Shown piece after piece: positions 1 to 7,167 of a stretch of 11,413 bases of DNA. The position numbers were made by a program, and so were the translations under genes. Source of the DNA: an uncultured Lachnospiraceae bacterium (lineage in GTDB: Bacteria > Bacillota > Clostridia > Lachnospirales > Lachnospiraceae). Where the stretch lies: the NCBI GenBank assembly GCA_947174985.1, contig CAMWLB010000069.1, positions 1 through 11,413 on the forward strand. Reading direction: 5' to 3'. The notes under the pieces are model-generated. The model saw only the letters and a program-made list of their open reading frames with translations. It was not told the origin of the DNA and did no database searches. Position 1 is the stretch's first letter; each line of letters begins with the position of its first letter.

Positions 1-2039
1 GCCGTATCCTGAAAGCTTTCCGCCAGTTCGGCGAGTTTCTTTGCCAGTTCTTCCCCTGCTTTTTCTTCCTTGGCAAATATCTGTACCGCCATCATATTGC
101 AGACCGGCGGATACCGCAGCAGCTCTCTGTACAGGATTTCTTCTTCGTAAAACCCCTTGTAATCCTGCGCCGCCGCATGGACAATGGCTGCATTGTCGGG
201 CTGGTAGGTCTGTATCACGACTTCTCCGGACAATACACCTCTTCCGGCTCTGCCTGCCGCCTGTACCAGAAGCTGGAAGGTGCGTTCCGCGGCGCGGTAG
301 TCCCCGACAGACAGCGACAAATCTGCCGCCAGCACGCCAACCAGCGTTACATTCGGAAAATCATGGCCTTTCACAATCATCTGTGTGCCGATTAAAATAT
401 CTGCCTCTCCGCCCGCAAAGGCAGCAAGTATCTTGTCATAGCTTTCCTTTTGCTTCGTCGTATCCGCATCCATGCGGAGCACCCGCGCCTTTGGATATAG
501 TTCTTTCAGCTTTTCTTCAATCTGCTGCGTTCCCGCCCGAAATCCCGATATATAGGGCGATTTACAGATTGGACAGCTTCGGACCGCAGGCTCCTCATAG
601 CCGCAGTAGTGGCAAATCAGCCTGCCGCCCTTATGCTCTGACAGGGACACGGAACAGTGCGGACATTTCATCACGTGCCCGCAGGCACGGCAGGAAACAA
701 AACCGGCGTACCCTCTTCTGTTGATGAAAAGCATACTCTGCTGCTTTTTTGCCAGCCTGTCGTCGAGCAGTTCCTGCAGCTTTCTGCTGAAAATAGAGCG
801 GTTTCCTTCTTTTAACTCCTTCCGCAAATCCACCACATGGACAGTAGGAAGCTGTCCTCCTGTCAGCCTTTCCGTCAGGGAAAGCTTTGTGTACTCTCCC
901 CGCTCTGCTCTGTAGGACGCTTCCAGAGAAGGCGTTGCTGAGCCAAGCACCACGCTCGCCCCGTGCATCCGCGCCACCTCCTCAGCCGTCTCCCTCGCAT
1001 GGTACTTCGGCGAACTTTCGCTCTTGTAGCTGTTCTCGTGCTCCTCGTCCATGACAATCAGCCCTATATTGGGAAACGGTGTAAACAAAGCCGAGCGGGG
1101 ACCGATGATAATATCAATTTCTCCCCGCTTTGCCCTTTCGCACTGGTCATATTTCTCGCCCGCGGACAGCGTGGAATTCATCACGGATACTCTGTCGCCG
1201 AAACGGCTGTAAAAACGCATAAGCGTCTGGTATGTCAGGGCGATTTCCGGTATCAGCACAATTGCCTGTCTGCCGCGTTTCAGCACGCCCTCTATCAGAT
1301 GCATATAAACCTCAGTCTTTCCGCTCCCCGTTATGCCGTGCAGCAAGTAGGTTTTGTGTATGCCTGCATCAAATTCGGAAAGCACCGTGTCCACGGCTTT
1401 CTGCTGTGCAGGGCTTAAGCGCTTTTTATCTGCGCCTTCCGCCTGTATGCGGATGGGGTTGCGCAGCTTCTTCTCCGTATCCACTGATATGATATGCTGC
1501 TCTGCCAGCGCCTTTATGGCGGCACTGCTGACATTCAGCTTTCCTGTCACAAGCGCATAGGGCAGGCAGTCTACCGAAAGCAGCTCTTTTAAAAGACGTG
1601 CCCTTGCCGTCTGATGCTTTTTTTCAAGCACCAAAAGCGCCTCCCCCGCCTCATCGCGCCCTATGGCAAGGCGCACACTTTTCCTTTCCAGCGCCCTGAC
1701 GGACACTTTGGCGGGAAGCACTGTTTTCAACGCCTGAATCATGGTCGAGCCATAATTTCTTTTCAGGAACGCCGCAAGGAGAATCTGCCTTCCTTCCACG
1801 GAAACGCCGCCCGTTTCCACACTGTCAATCGCTTTGATTTTCGAGGGTTCAAACTCCGCCTTATCCTTCACTGCCACCACATAACCCTTTCGCAGCCGGT
1901 TGCCCGCGCCAAAGGGTACCCTGACGCAGCTCCCTTCCGCAACCTGCTCTCTAAGCGATTCGGGAATCCGGTACTGAAAAGGGCGATCCACCTTCTCATG
2001 TGCAATATCTATAATAATATCCGCATATCTTTCGTCCAA
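1..2039 (-). CDS. priA: Primosomal protein N' (replication restart helicase PriA), C-terminus cut by window edge
   Basis: PriA is a 3'-to-5' superfamily 2 helicase that recognises stalled or repaired forks and starts primosome assembly so that the replicative helicase can be reloaded. About 679 residues are visible. They show an N-terminal fork-binding domain beginning with the YADIIIDIAHEKVDRPFQYR-type stretch, Walker A GITGSGKT at residues 235-242, the DEEH Walker B box at 331-334, a zinc module with four CxxC pairs between C450 and C492, helicase motif GTQMIVKGHD at 551-560 and the arginine-finger motif QAAGRAGRG at 593-601. Family members run to about 730-800 residues, so the last C-terminal part lies beyond position 1. 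The start is taken as TTG at 2037-2039: it gives the family N-terminus and has GGGGAAAGGAT about 8 bases upstream, inside the last codons of murE. Only 4 bases separate the murE stop from this start, so cotranscription and coupling with murE are likely. The identity is very secure; the TTG start is fairly secure. Confidence 0.96.
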   Translation of the reverse strand, partial: MDERYADIIIDIAHEKVDRPFQYRIPESLREQVAEGSCVRVPFGAGNRLRKGYVVAVKDKAEFEPSKIKAIDSVETGGVSVEGRQILLAAFLKRNYGSTMIQALKTVLPAKVSVRALERKSVRLAIGRDEAGEALLVLEKKHQTARARLLKELLSVDCLPYALVTGKLNVSSAAIKALAEQHIISVDTEKKLRNPIRIQAEGADKKRLSPAQQKAVDTVLSEFDAGIHKTYLLHGITGSGKTEVYMHLIEGVLKRGRQAIVLIPEIALTYQTLMRFYSRFGDRVSVMNSTLSAGEKYDQCERAKRGEIDIIIGPRSALFTPFPNIGLIVMDEEHENSYKSESSPKYHARETAEEVARMHGASVVLGSATPSLEASYRAERGEYTKLSLTERLTGGQLPTVHVVDLRKELKEGNRSIFSRKLQELLDDRLAKKQQSMLFINRRGYAGFVSCRACGHVMKCPHCSVSLSEHKGGRLICHYCGYEEPAVRSCPICKSPYISGFRAGTQQIEEKLKELYPKARVLRMDADTTKQKESYDKILAAFAGGEADILIGTQMIVKGHDFPNVTLVGVLAADLSLSVGDYRAAERTFQLLVQAAGRAGRGVLSGEVVIQTYQPDNAAIVHAAAQDYKGFYEEEILYRELLRYPPVCNMMAVQIFAKEEKAGEELAKKLAELAESFQDT

Positions 2040-2043
2040 AATA

Positions 2044-3537
2044 TTATATCCTTTCCCCCGCATACTGCTGCAGTATATCCGCAATCAGTACCCTCTCATC
2101 CATGGGATATTTCTTTCCTCTGATTTCCTGATAATCCTCATGCCCTTTTCCGGCAAGCACAATAATATCGTCCGGCTCTCCATGCCTGATGGCATAGGCT
2201 ATCGCTTCCCTGCGCTCCTCTATCACGATATAATTCCCTCCACTTCCCGCAATCCCTGTTTTAATATCCTCTATGATATCACGCGGGTCTTCATATCGGG
2301 GATTATCCGAAGTAATGATGGTCAGATCCGCCAGCCTTCCGCTGACCTCTCCCATCTCAAACCGCCGCAGTTTAGAGCGGTTGCCGCCGCATCCAAAGAG
2401 ACAAATCAGTCTGTGCGGCTCATATTCCCGCAGCGCTAAAAGCAGGCTCTCCAGGCTCATGGCATTGTGCGCATAGTCAATCAGCACGGTAAACGCATCC
2501 GATACCTTTATCATTTCAATTCTGCCCTTCACCCTTGCCGTAAGCAGCGCCTGTTCTATATTTTTGCAGGATACGCCAAAGTGGCGGCAGATGGCAATGG
2601 CGGCAAGCGCATTATAGACGCTGAAGCGTCCCGGCGTCGCCACCTCCGCTTCCATATGGAGAAGCCCCGTAACGGTAAAAGCAACGCCAAGCTCCCCGGG
2701 CTTTTTTACCAGCCGCAGGCTGCCTGCACGCAAATCATTGTCCGCCTGTAACCCAAAGCGTTCCAGCAGACAAGTATGCCCTGCGGTCACCTCCTGCCAG
2801 TGACCATCATCGCCGTTTACAATGCCGATTTTGCACTGTCTGAACAACAGGCTTTTACATGCCATATACTCTGCAAAATCCGCATGTTCTCCCGCGCCGA
2901 TGTGGTCCGGCTCCAAATTGGTAAAAATACCATAGTCAAACACAAAGCCCTGCGTGCGGTGAAGCTTCAGTCCCTGCGAGGACACCTCCATCACCACCGC
3001 ATCGCAGCCTGCATCCGCCATTTTACTGAAATACTCCTGTAACAGACAGGATTCCGGCGTGGTATTGCCTGCCGGAATGTGCAAATCACCGATTACCGTC
3101 TCGATGGTTCCTATGAGACCGACCTTATAACCCGCGCTCTCCAAGATAGATTTCACAAGGTAAGCCGTTGTGGTCTTTCCCTTTGTCCCCGTGATGCCGA
3201 TAACCTTAAGCCTGTCTGCCGGATGCCCGAACCACGCCGCTGCGATATGTGCCATGGCATAGCGGGTATCCGGCACCTTGATAACGATAACATCCCGCCC
3301 GCCTGAAAGCGCCATGTCCCCAAGCTCTACTTCTCTTTCCGTCACCAGCACTGCTGCGCCGCTCTCCACCACTTCTCCTACACAGTCATGGCTGTCAAAA
3401 TGGACGCCTTTTATGCAGACAAAGAGACAGCCTTTCTGCACTTTTTTGGAATCGTACACAATTCCGGTCACTTCCGTTTCCGGATTTCCTCTTACGCAGG
3501 TAAACTCCAGTCCTTTCAGCAATGACGCAAGTTCCAT
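2044..3537 (-). CDS. murE: UDP-N-acetylmuramyl-tripeptide synthetase, MurE type, divergent subfamily
   Basis: MurE is a cytoplasmic ATP-dependent ligase that adds the third residue, here probably meso-diaminopimelate, to UDP-MurNAc-L-Ala-D-Glu. Counted from the ATG at 3537 the protein has 497 residues, the usual length. Visible features are the N-terminal uridine-nucleotide domain, the ATP loop GTKGKTT at 117-123, NTTPES near 158-163, a candidate carbamylated lysine in YMACKSLLF (K228), and the DNPR motif at 411-414 that in MurE reads diaminopimelate rather than lysine. Several conserved blocks are unusual: MEVSSQGLKLHR replaces the common SSHAL/SSHGL, NLEPDHIGAGEH replaces the NLxxDHLDYH type, and DYAHNAMSLE (354-363) replaces DYAHTPD. 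This suggests a separate MurE subfamily. A TTG codon (3538-3540) directly precedes the ATG, but GGAATGAGG (3542-3550) is only 1 base from TTG and 4 from ATG, so ATG is preferred. priA follows 4 bases after the stop. The ligase assignment is secure; its exact amino-acid substrate is inferred. Confidence 0.93.
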   Translation of the reverse strand: MELASLLKGLEFTCVRGNPETEVTGIVYDSKKVQKGCLFVCIKGVHFDSHDCVGEVVESGAAVLVTEREVELGDMALSGGRDVIVIKVPDTRYAMAHIAAAWFGHPADRLKVIGITGTKGKTTTAYLVKSILESAGYKVGLIGTIETVIGDLHIPAGNTTPESCLLQEYFSKMADAGCDAVVMEVSSQGLKLHRTQGFVFDYGIFTNLEPDHIGAGEHADFAEYMACKSLLFRQCKIGIVNGDDGHWQEVTAGHTCLLERFGLQADNDLRAGSLRLVKKPGELGVAFTVTGLLHMEAEVATPGRFSVYNALAAIAICRHFGVSCKNIEQALLTARVKGRIEMIKVSDAFTVLIDYAHNAMSLESLLLALREYEPHRLICLFGCGGNRSKLRRFEMGEVSGRLADLTIITSDNPRYEDPRDIIEDIKTGIAGSGGNYIVIEERREAIAYAIRHGEPDDIIVLAGKGHEDYQEIRGKKYPMDERVLIADILQQYAGERI

Positions 3538-3550
3538 CAAACCTCATTCC

Positions 3551-3594
3551 GACCGCCTTCAAAGCAAGAAAGTCGTGCTTATTGCCGGGCGGTC
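3551..3594 (-). other. Imperfect stem-loop next to the murE ribosome site
   Basis: The 122-base gap between the efflux gene and murE (3538-3659) holds a perfect 7-bp inverted repeat, GACCGCC with GGCGGTC (3551-3557 and 3588-3594). Inside it are shorter matching segments (CAA with TTG, and AGCA with TGCT) around a loop of about 9 bases. In the murE transcript its 3' arm ends directly before the GGAATGAGG ribosome site. There is no U-run after the stem, so it does not look like an intrinsic terminator for the efflux gene. It could affect murE translation or mRNA stability. The rest of the gap is AT-rich (for example TAAAAT at 3612-3617 read on the minus strand), but no convincing -35/-10 pair was found, so it is open whether murE has its own promoter. 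The function is inference only. Confidence 0.4.
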
Positions 3595-3659
3595 CTGCGC
3601 AATTATTACTATTTTACTCCAATTAAGACGTTTTTACCACCTGAATTTGCAAATGGAAC

Positions 3660-4937
3660 TTAGCGCAAAGCCTGTATTTCTTTTCTTCGATAAGACAAAT
3701 AACTGAACAGGCTGCCGCAGATTCCGGTACACAAAAACATAACCGCCATTCCACTTCCTGCGCCCTCACCTACCAGCATATGCAGAAAGGAAGTGACCGG
3801 ACTGTCCGTCATCATATACGGCTCAAACACATAGTCTGCAAGAAAACCGCCCAACAGAATCCCCACAGGAATGGTACTGTACTGAATCGCGTTGCGGACT
3901 GCAAATACCCTGCCCTGCATCTCATCCGGCACCTTCTTGTATAATATCACATTCTGTCCGGCATTGATAAACGGAATCGGCAGACTTGCCGCCAGTCCTG
4001 CCACGCCCCACATAAAAGGGCTCTGTCCGATTCCCATCAGCAAATCGCCGAGCAGGAAGGAAATGGCGGCCGATACATATATCATCTTTACATTACCCTT
4101 TGATAATTTCCCCGCCGACACAATAATGCCGCCCACAATTCCACCGAGCCCCATGACGGCATTCACGATGCCGAGCACGGTGCTGTCGCTGCCGCTTCTG
4201 GAAAGAATCATCGGTGACAGAATATTCTCATAGGTCAGCCTGGAAAAAAAATTAAGCAGCGCCATAGTCAGTATCACGACAAAAATGCCCCTGTTCTGCC
4301 GCAGGAAAGAAAAACCGTCCCGACAGCCGGCAAATACGGATTTTCTTTTGGTTGTCCCATTATCTGCCTCCGGAACGGAAATAACCAGAAGCAAGACCAG
4401 AAAAGCCAGTACAAAACTGCACAAATCTATAATCAGAATCAGGCGCAGACCCTTTAAGGCAAAGAGAAAGGCTGCAAGCACAGGCGTCAGCACAGATATC
4501 AGATTGCCGGAAAAAGAATTCATCCCGCTGACATTTGCCAGCTTTTCCTTCGGTACAATCCTGCCGATGGCAACCGCCGAAGCAGGCGATTGAAACGCAT
4601 TCATAAAGCCAATGATGCTATTTACCAGATAAATATGCCATATCTGCAGTCCATCCCCAAGATAGAGTAGCAAAACGCCCACGGAGCAGACCGCGGCAGC
4701 GGTATCTGCCGCCAGCATGATTTTCTTCTTGCTGTGGCTGTCCACAAAACTGCCTGCAAATAAGCTGACAATAATATAGGGAACATAGCTGCAAAATGAC
4801 ATCAGTGAAACGGCCAATGCCGAGTTACTCTTCGTATACGCCCATAAAATCAGGGCGAACCCCGTCATTGCGCTTCCCAACTGTGAAACCGACTGGCTCA
4901 GCCAGAAAATAATATATTTTTTAAAACGACTGTTCAT
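3660..4937 (-). CDS. MFS efflux transporter, MefA-like (DHA3 / drug:H+ antiporter type)
   Basis: The predicted product is a 425-residue inner-membrane transporter of the major facilitator superfamily with about 12 hydrophobic segments. Its nearest recognisable type is the MefA-like macrolide-efflux/drug:H+ antiporter group. Support comes from the N-terminal FWLSQSVSQLGSAMTGFALI segment, loop motif A as GSFVDSHSKKK at 62-72, the SPASAVAIGRIVPKEKL segment after TM4, and the late PDEMQGRVFAVRNAI and LGGFLADYVFEPYM motifs. The start is ATG at 4935-4937, with AAGGAG (4947-4952) 9 bases upstream. A longer in-frame reading to 5009 would need a TTG start without a ribosome site and is rejected. The gene stands alone between a terminator on the recJ side and murE. 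Its roughly 200-nt leader contains a small ORF and several RNA helices, suggesting antibiotic- or stress-responsive expression. Family placement is good; the actual substrate cannot be read from the sequence. Confidence 0.88.
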   Translation of the reverse strand: MNSRFKKYIIFWLSQSVSQLGSAMTGFALILWAYTKSNSALAVSLMSFCSYVPYIIVSLFAGSFVDSHSKKKIMLAADTAAAVCSVGVLLLYLGDGLQIWHIYLVNSIIGFMNAFQSPASAVAIGRIVPKEKLANVSGMNSFSGNLISVLTPVLAAFLFALKGLRLILIIDLCSFVLAFLVLLLVISVPEADNGTTKRKSVFAGCRDGFSFLRQNRGIFVVILTMALLNFFSRLTYENILSPMILSRSGSDSTVLGIVNAVMGLGGIVGGIIVSAGKLSKGNVKMIYVSAAISFLLGDLLMGIGQSPFMWGVAGLAASLPIPFINAGQNVILYKKVPDEMQGRVFAVRNAIQYSTIPVGILLGGFLADYVFEPYMMTDSPVTSFLHMLVGEGAGSGMAVMFLCTGICGSLFSYLSYRRKEIQALR

Positions 4938-4949
4938 TGAATTTTTCTC

Positions 4950-4993
4950 CTTATAGATTTCATTATTGTTTACAGTTACAAGCTTTCTATAAG
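4950..4993 (-). promoter_or_regulatory. Helix overlapping the efflux gene's ribosome site
   Basis: On the transcribed strand CTTATAGA (4986-4993) is exactly complementary to TCTATAAG (4950-4957), an 8-bp helix with a 28-base loop. Its 3' arm covers the first three bases of the AAGGAG ribosome site (4947-4952) of the efflux gene. The helix is AU-rich, so it would be weak alone. Its position just before the start codon is where a translational attenuator would place its sequestering stem. The loop contains AAGCTTGTA, which repeats part of the upstream leader hairpin arm and could pair with that hairpin's other arm. The complementarity is seen directly; the regulatory role is inferred. Confidence 0.4.
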
Positions 4994-5041
4994 TAAGTAC
5001 AAAATCCAATGCGGACGAAAATTTTTCACAAAAACGATTTG

Positions 5042-5122
5042 TTACCTCTGTACAAGCTTCGTCCTGCCATCAGACCTTGTACAGAGTAAAATGCTTAAAT
5101 CAATTCGCATACGACATAACAT
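5042..5122 (-). CDS. Putative 26-residue leader peptide of the efflux gene
   Basis: A short ORF begins at ATG 5120-5122 and ends with TAA at 5042-5044. The peptide starts MLCRMRIDLS and ends GRTKLVQR. Upstream is GGAGGTGA (5130-5137), an essentially perfect match to the 16S anti-Shine-Dalgarno, 7 bases from the ATG, stronger than any site of the large genes here. Codons 4-6 read Arg-Met-Arg and codons 20-22 Arg-Thr-Lys. Both fit the +X+ pattern at which macrolide-bound ribosomes are known to stall (as in the ErmD and MefA leader peptides). Codons 13-16 and 23-26 form the two arms of a perfect 11-bp hairpin, so translating the ORF must open the hairpin. The ORF is 104 bases upstream of the MFS start and has no recognisable protein domain. 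Role as an attenuator leader is inferred; it could be a chance ORF over a repressor operator, but the ribosome site argues against chance. Confidence 0.6.
   Translation of the reverse strand: MLCRMRIDLSILLCTRSDGRTKLVQR
5046..5086 (-). promoter_or_regulatory. Perfect 11-bp inverted repeat inside the leader ORF (attenuator hairpin)
   Basis: CTCTGTACAAG and CTTGTACAGAG (5046-5056 and 5076-5086) are exact reverse complements separated by 19 bases. As RNA they make a stable hairpin lying wholly within the 26-codon leader ORF. The loop contains GGACGAA (minus strand of 5058-5064), exactly complementary to TTCGTCC further downstream (5013-5019), so the loop could pair with the spacer once the stem is opened or form a pseudoknot. 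Each arm also carries the DNA palindrome TGTACA with centres 30 bp apart, so a dimeric repressor binding at two sites is an alternative reading. No U-run follows the stem, so it is not a simple terminator. Confidence 0.6.
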
Positions 5123-5143
5123 AAAAATCTCACCTCCACATTT

Positions 5144-5152
5144 ATGATAGCA
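5144..5152 (-). promoter_or_regulatory. Possible extended -10 element for the efflux leader transcript
   Basis: Read on the minus strand, TGCTATCAT fits an extended -10 (TGn followed by a hexamer close to TATAAT). It lies between the recJ-side terminator (5231-5254) and the leader ORF. No good -35 hexamer is seen at 16-18 bases. The start of transcription would fall very near the GGAGGTGA ribosome site, giving almost no untranslated sequence before the leader ORF. This is a weak call; an overlapping TATGCT (5149-5154) is an alternative -10. Confidence 0.3.
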
Positions 5153-5230
5153 TATCCCTTTTCGCCGCGCTACCGTTTTTTCACCGCCCCAAAAGCCTGC
5201 AGCAGACACATACCGCATTCAGAACGCAAA

Positions 5231-5254
5231 GAAACCCGGGGGATGCCGGGTTTC
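5231..5254 (-). terminator. Intrinsic terminator ending the scfA-recJ unit
   Basis: GAAACCCGG (5231-5239) and CCGGGTTTC (5246-5254) form a perfect 9-bp GC-rich stem with a 6-base loop. On the minus strand the stem runs into TTTCTTTGCGTTCT, a reasonable U-rich tail; the plus-strand tail (TCGCATTTTCTT) is also T-rich, so it may work both ways. It lies about 144 bases after the recJ stop and before the efflux leader, where an operon terminator is expected. Confidence 0.7.
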
Positions 5255-5397
5255 TCGCATTTTCTTATGAGGGGGGGAGATAGTGAGTTCATCAACTATC
5301 TAAATTCATATTACTTGCAAAATGTGTTCATTCTGTGTCTAAAATAGGAAAAAAGTATAAAAACAAAATAAAAGATTTCAAAATATCTCCTATCCTT
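5255..5397. other. AT-rich intergenic stretch after recJ, no gene
   Basis: The gap between recJ and the efflux leader ORF is 275 bases (5123-5397); its lower part holds the terminator and possible promoter listed separately. This upper part holds a run of seven G (5271-5277), a small bulged hairpin (GATAG with CTATC, 5279-5300) and a long A/T-rich tract (about 5341-5397). On the minus strand the tract gives a weak TAAAAGG/TCTTTTA helix directly after the recJ stop, followed by several T-runs. That may be a second, weak terminator for recJ. No ORF here has a ribosome site or a recognisable product. Confidence 0.5.
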
Positions 5398-7167
5398 TTA
5401 ACAAAAATGCTGCATCAAAATCTGTATCTCACTTCTTCCCCTGTAGCTGTTTATTCCAAGCTGGTATGTTATGGACAGACAGTAGTCGCAGCCGCCTCTA
5501 TATAACGCTTCGTCAGCGCCCTCGCCAAATCTTTCATTCAAAAACGCATGAAACTTCTCCAGTCCGCCGAAATACACCACTTCATAATGCTTTCCTTCCT
5601 GCTCCACCCCGTAGCGGGCAAAGTTTTCCTTCGCTCCCATCTTTTTTCCCGAATGGAAATGAACCTCCTTGCAGGCAAAAAGCGGTTTGGGATTCGCCGT
5701 TCCAAAGGGCTCCAGTATCTGCAGTTCCTCCGCTAGCTTCTGATTTGCGTAGGCAAGCGGCATAGGCACATCAATATGTACTTTCTCGACAAAATCTTCT
5801 TCCGTCAGACCGCAGTTTTCGTTTAACTGTCTTCGCAGCGTGGGAATATCCTCCTCGCGCATGGACAGCCCTGCCGCCATTTTATGTCCGCCAAACTTGA
5901 TAAAAAGCGCTTTGCAGGCGTTCATGGAAGCATACATGTCATACCCTTCCACGGAACGTCCCGAGCCTTTTACGCCTTCCTCCGCCCTCGTCAGGACAAA
6001 TACCGGCTTTCCGTACTTTTCCCGCAGCCTTCCCGCCACGATTCCCGCAAGGCTTTCATGACAATCCGGCAGATATACTACAAAAACTTTGTCCTGCGCT
6101 ATGCCGTTTTCCTCCACATACGCGACCGCCTTTTCCAGCCCTGCAAGCGTCATCAGCTTTCTGCTGTCGTTCATCTCCTTCAGTTCTTCCGCCGCCTGCA
6201 CCGCGCTCCTTCTGTCAACCGCCGCAAGAAGCGCCAGCGCGCGCGAAGCCGTATCCAGCCTGCCCGTTGCATTTAAACAGGGACCGATGACAAAACCCAA
6301 GTGGTAGGCGGACAACTTCTTCTGCTCTATACCGTTTACTTCTAACAACGCGCGGATTCCCTCACACGGGTGACTCTGCATGCGCTTTAAGCCTTCCTTC
6401 ACAATAATGCGGTTTTCGTCCAAAAGCTCCATCACATCACAGACCGTCGCCACTGCAGCGAGCTGCAAAAATTCGTCCAAAAGCGCCTGTTTTTTTACGG
6501 GTTCCAAATCCGCACGCCTGTATAAAAGCGCAATCAGCTTATATGCCACTACGGCTCCGCAGATATTTTTGTAAGGATAGGTACAGTCCTCCCGCTTCGG
6601 GTCCACCACCGCAGCCGCCGGCGGCAGAAGCTCCGTGCGCTGTCCATCCTCCTCCATATAAGGCACTTCATGGTGGTCGGTCACCACAACCGTCATTTCT
6701 TTAGAAACGGCAAGTGCAATCTGCTGCACAGCGGCAATGCCGTTGTCACAGGTGATGATGGTGCGGATGCCATCAGAAAAGGCGTCCTCAATCAGCAGCT
6801 CATTTAACCCATAGCCATCCCTGACCCGATGGGGAATCACCGTGTCCACCACTGCCGACAATGCTTGTAAGCCTTTTGTCAGGATGTGGGAAGCCATAAT
6901 ACCATCCACATCATAGTCGCCGATAACCCGCATTTTTTCCCCGCTGCGGATTTTTCTCTCTATGACAGCCGCCGCTTCCTCCATGTCCACCATAAGCTCC
7001 GGCGGATACATGTCGAGAAAGGTGCCATTTAAATACTTTTCTGCCTCTTCCTCCGAAAAAATATCCCTGTTACGGATAATTCTTGCCGTAACAGGGCTGA
7101 TATTAAATTTTTTGCTCCATGCGTTAAAATCTGCTTTCTTCGCCGCAACAAACCATTTTTCCATCAT
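5398..7167 (-). CDS. recJ: Single-stranded-DNA-specific exonuclease RecJ
   Basis: RecJ is a metal-dependent 5'-to-3' exonuclease on single-stranded DNA, used in recombinational and mismatch repair. The 589-residue protein has the full DHH-family set: DYDVDG at 84-89, CDNG at 140-143 (D141), the DHH box as TDHHE at 163-167, the VDPK segment near 188-191, and an aspartate at 244 (TVCDVMEL). The DHHA1 part follows with SGRSV at 402-406 and GGHKMAAGLS at 426-435, then a C-terminal OB-fold-like region from about 455. Length is normal and no key residue is missing. Two ATG codons are in tandem (7165-7167 and 7162-7164). The first overlaps the secDF stop as ATGATGA, and the upstream GAAAGAAAG is only a weak ribosome site, so translation is probably coupled to secDF. 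In many Clostridia apt and relA follow recJ; here an intergenic terminator follows instead. Confidence 0.96.
   Translation of the reverse strand: MMEKWFVAAKKADFNAWSKKFNISPVTARIIRNRDIFSEEEAEKYLNGTFLDMYPPELMVDMEEAAAVIERKIRSGEKMRVIGDYDVDGIMASHILTKGLQALSAVVDTVIPHRVRDGYGLNELLIEDAFSDGIRTIITCDNGIAAVQQIALAVSKEMTVVVTDHHEVPYMEEDGQRTELLPPAAAVVDPKREDCTYPYKNICGAVVAYKLIALLYRRADLEPVKKQALLDEFLQLAAVATVCDVMELLDENRIIVKEGLKRMQSHPCEGIRALLEVNGIEQKKLSAYHLGFVIGPCLNATGRLDTASRALALLAAVDRRSAVQAAEELKEMNDSRKLMTLAGLEKAVAYVEENGIAQDKVFVVYLPDCHESLAGIVAGRLREKYGKPVFVLTRAEEGVKGSGRSVEGYDMYASMNACKALFIKFGGHKMAAGLSMREEDIPTLRRQLNENCGLTEEDFVEKVHIDVPMPLAYANQKLAEELQILEPFGTANPKPLFACKEVHFHSGKKMGAKENFARYGVEQEGKHYEVVYFGGLEKFHAFLNERFGEGADEALYRGGCDYCLSITYQLGINSYRGRSEIQILMQHFC

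Noticed and set aside
41..724. Plus-strand open frame of 227 codons rich in Pro, Arg and Ser
   Set aside because: Antisense to the PriA helicase and zinc-module region, whose motifs are unmistakable on the minus strand.
3660..5009. Longer N-terminus for the MFS transporter
   Set aside because: Requires a TTG without a ribosome site; the ATG at 4937 has AAGGAG at good spacing and gives a normal MFS start.
5144..5347. Plus-strand open frame in the recJ-efflux gap
   Set aside because: It crosses the terminator hairpin and an A/T tract, has no ribosome site and no recognisable product.
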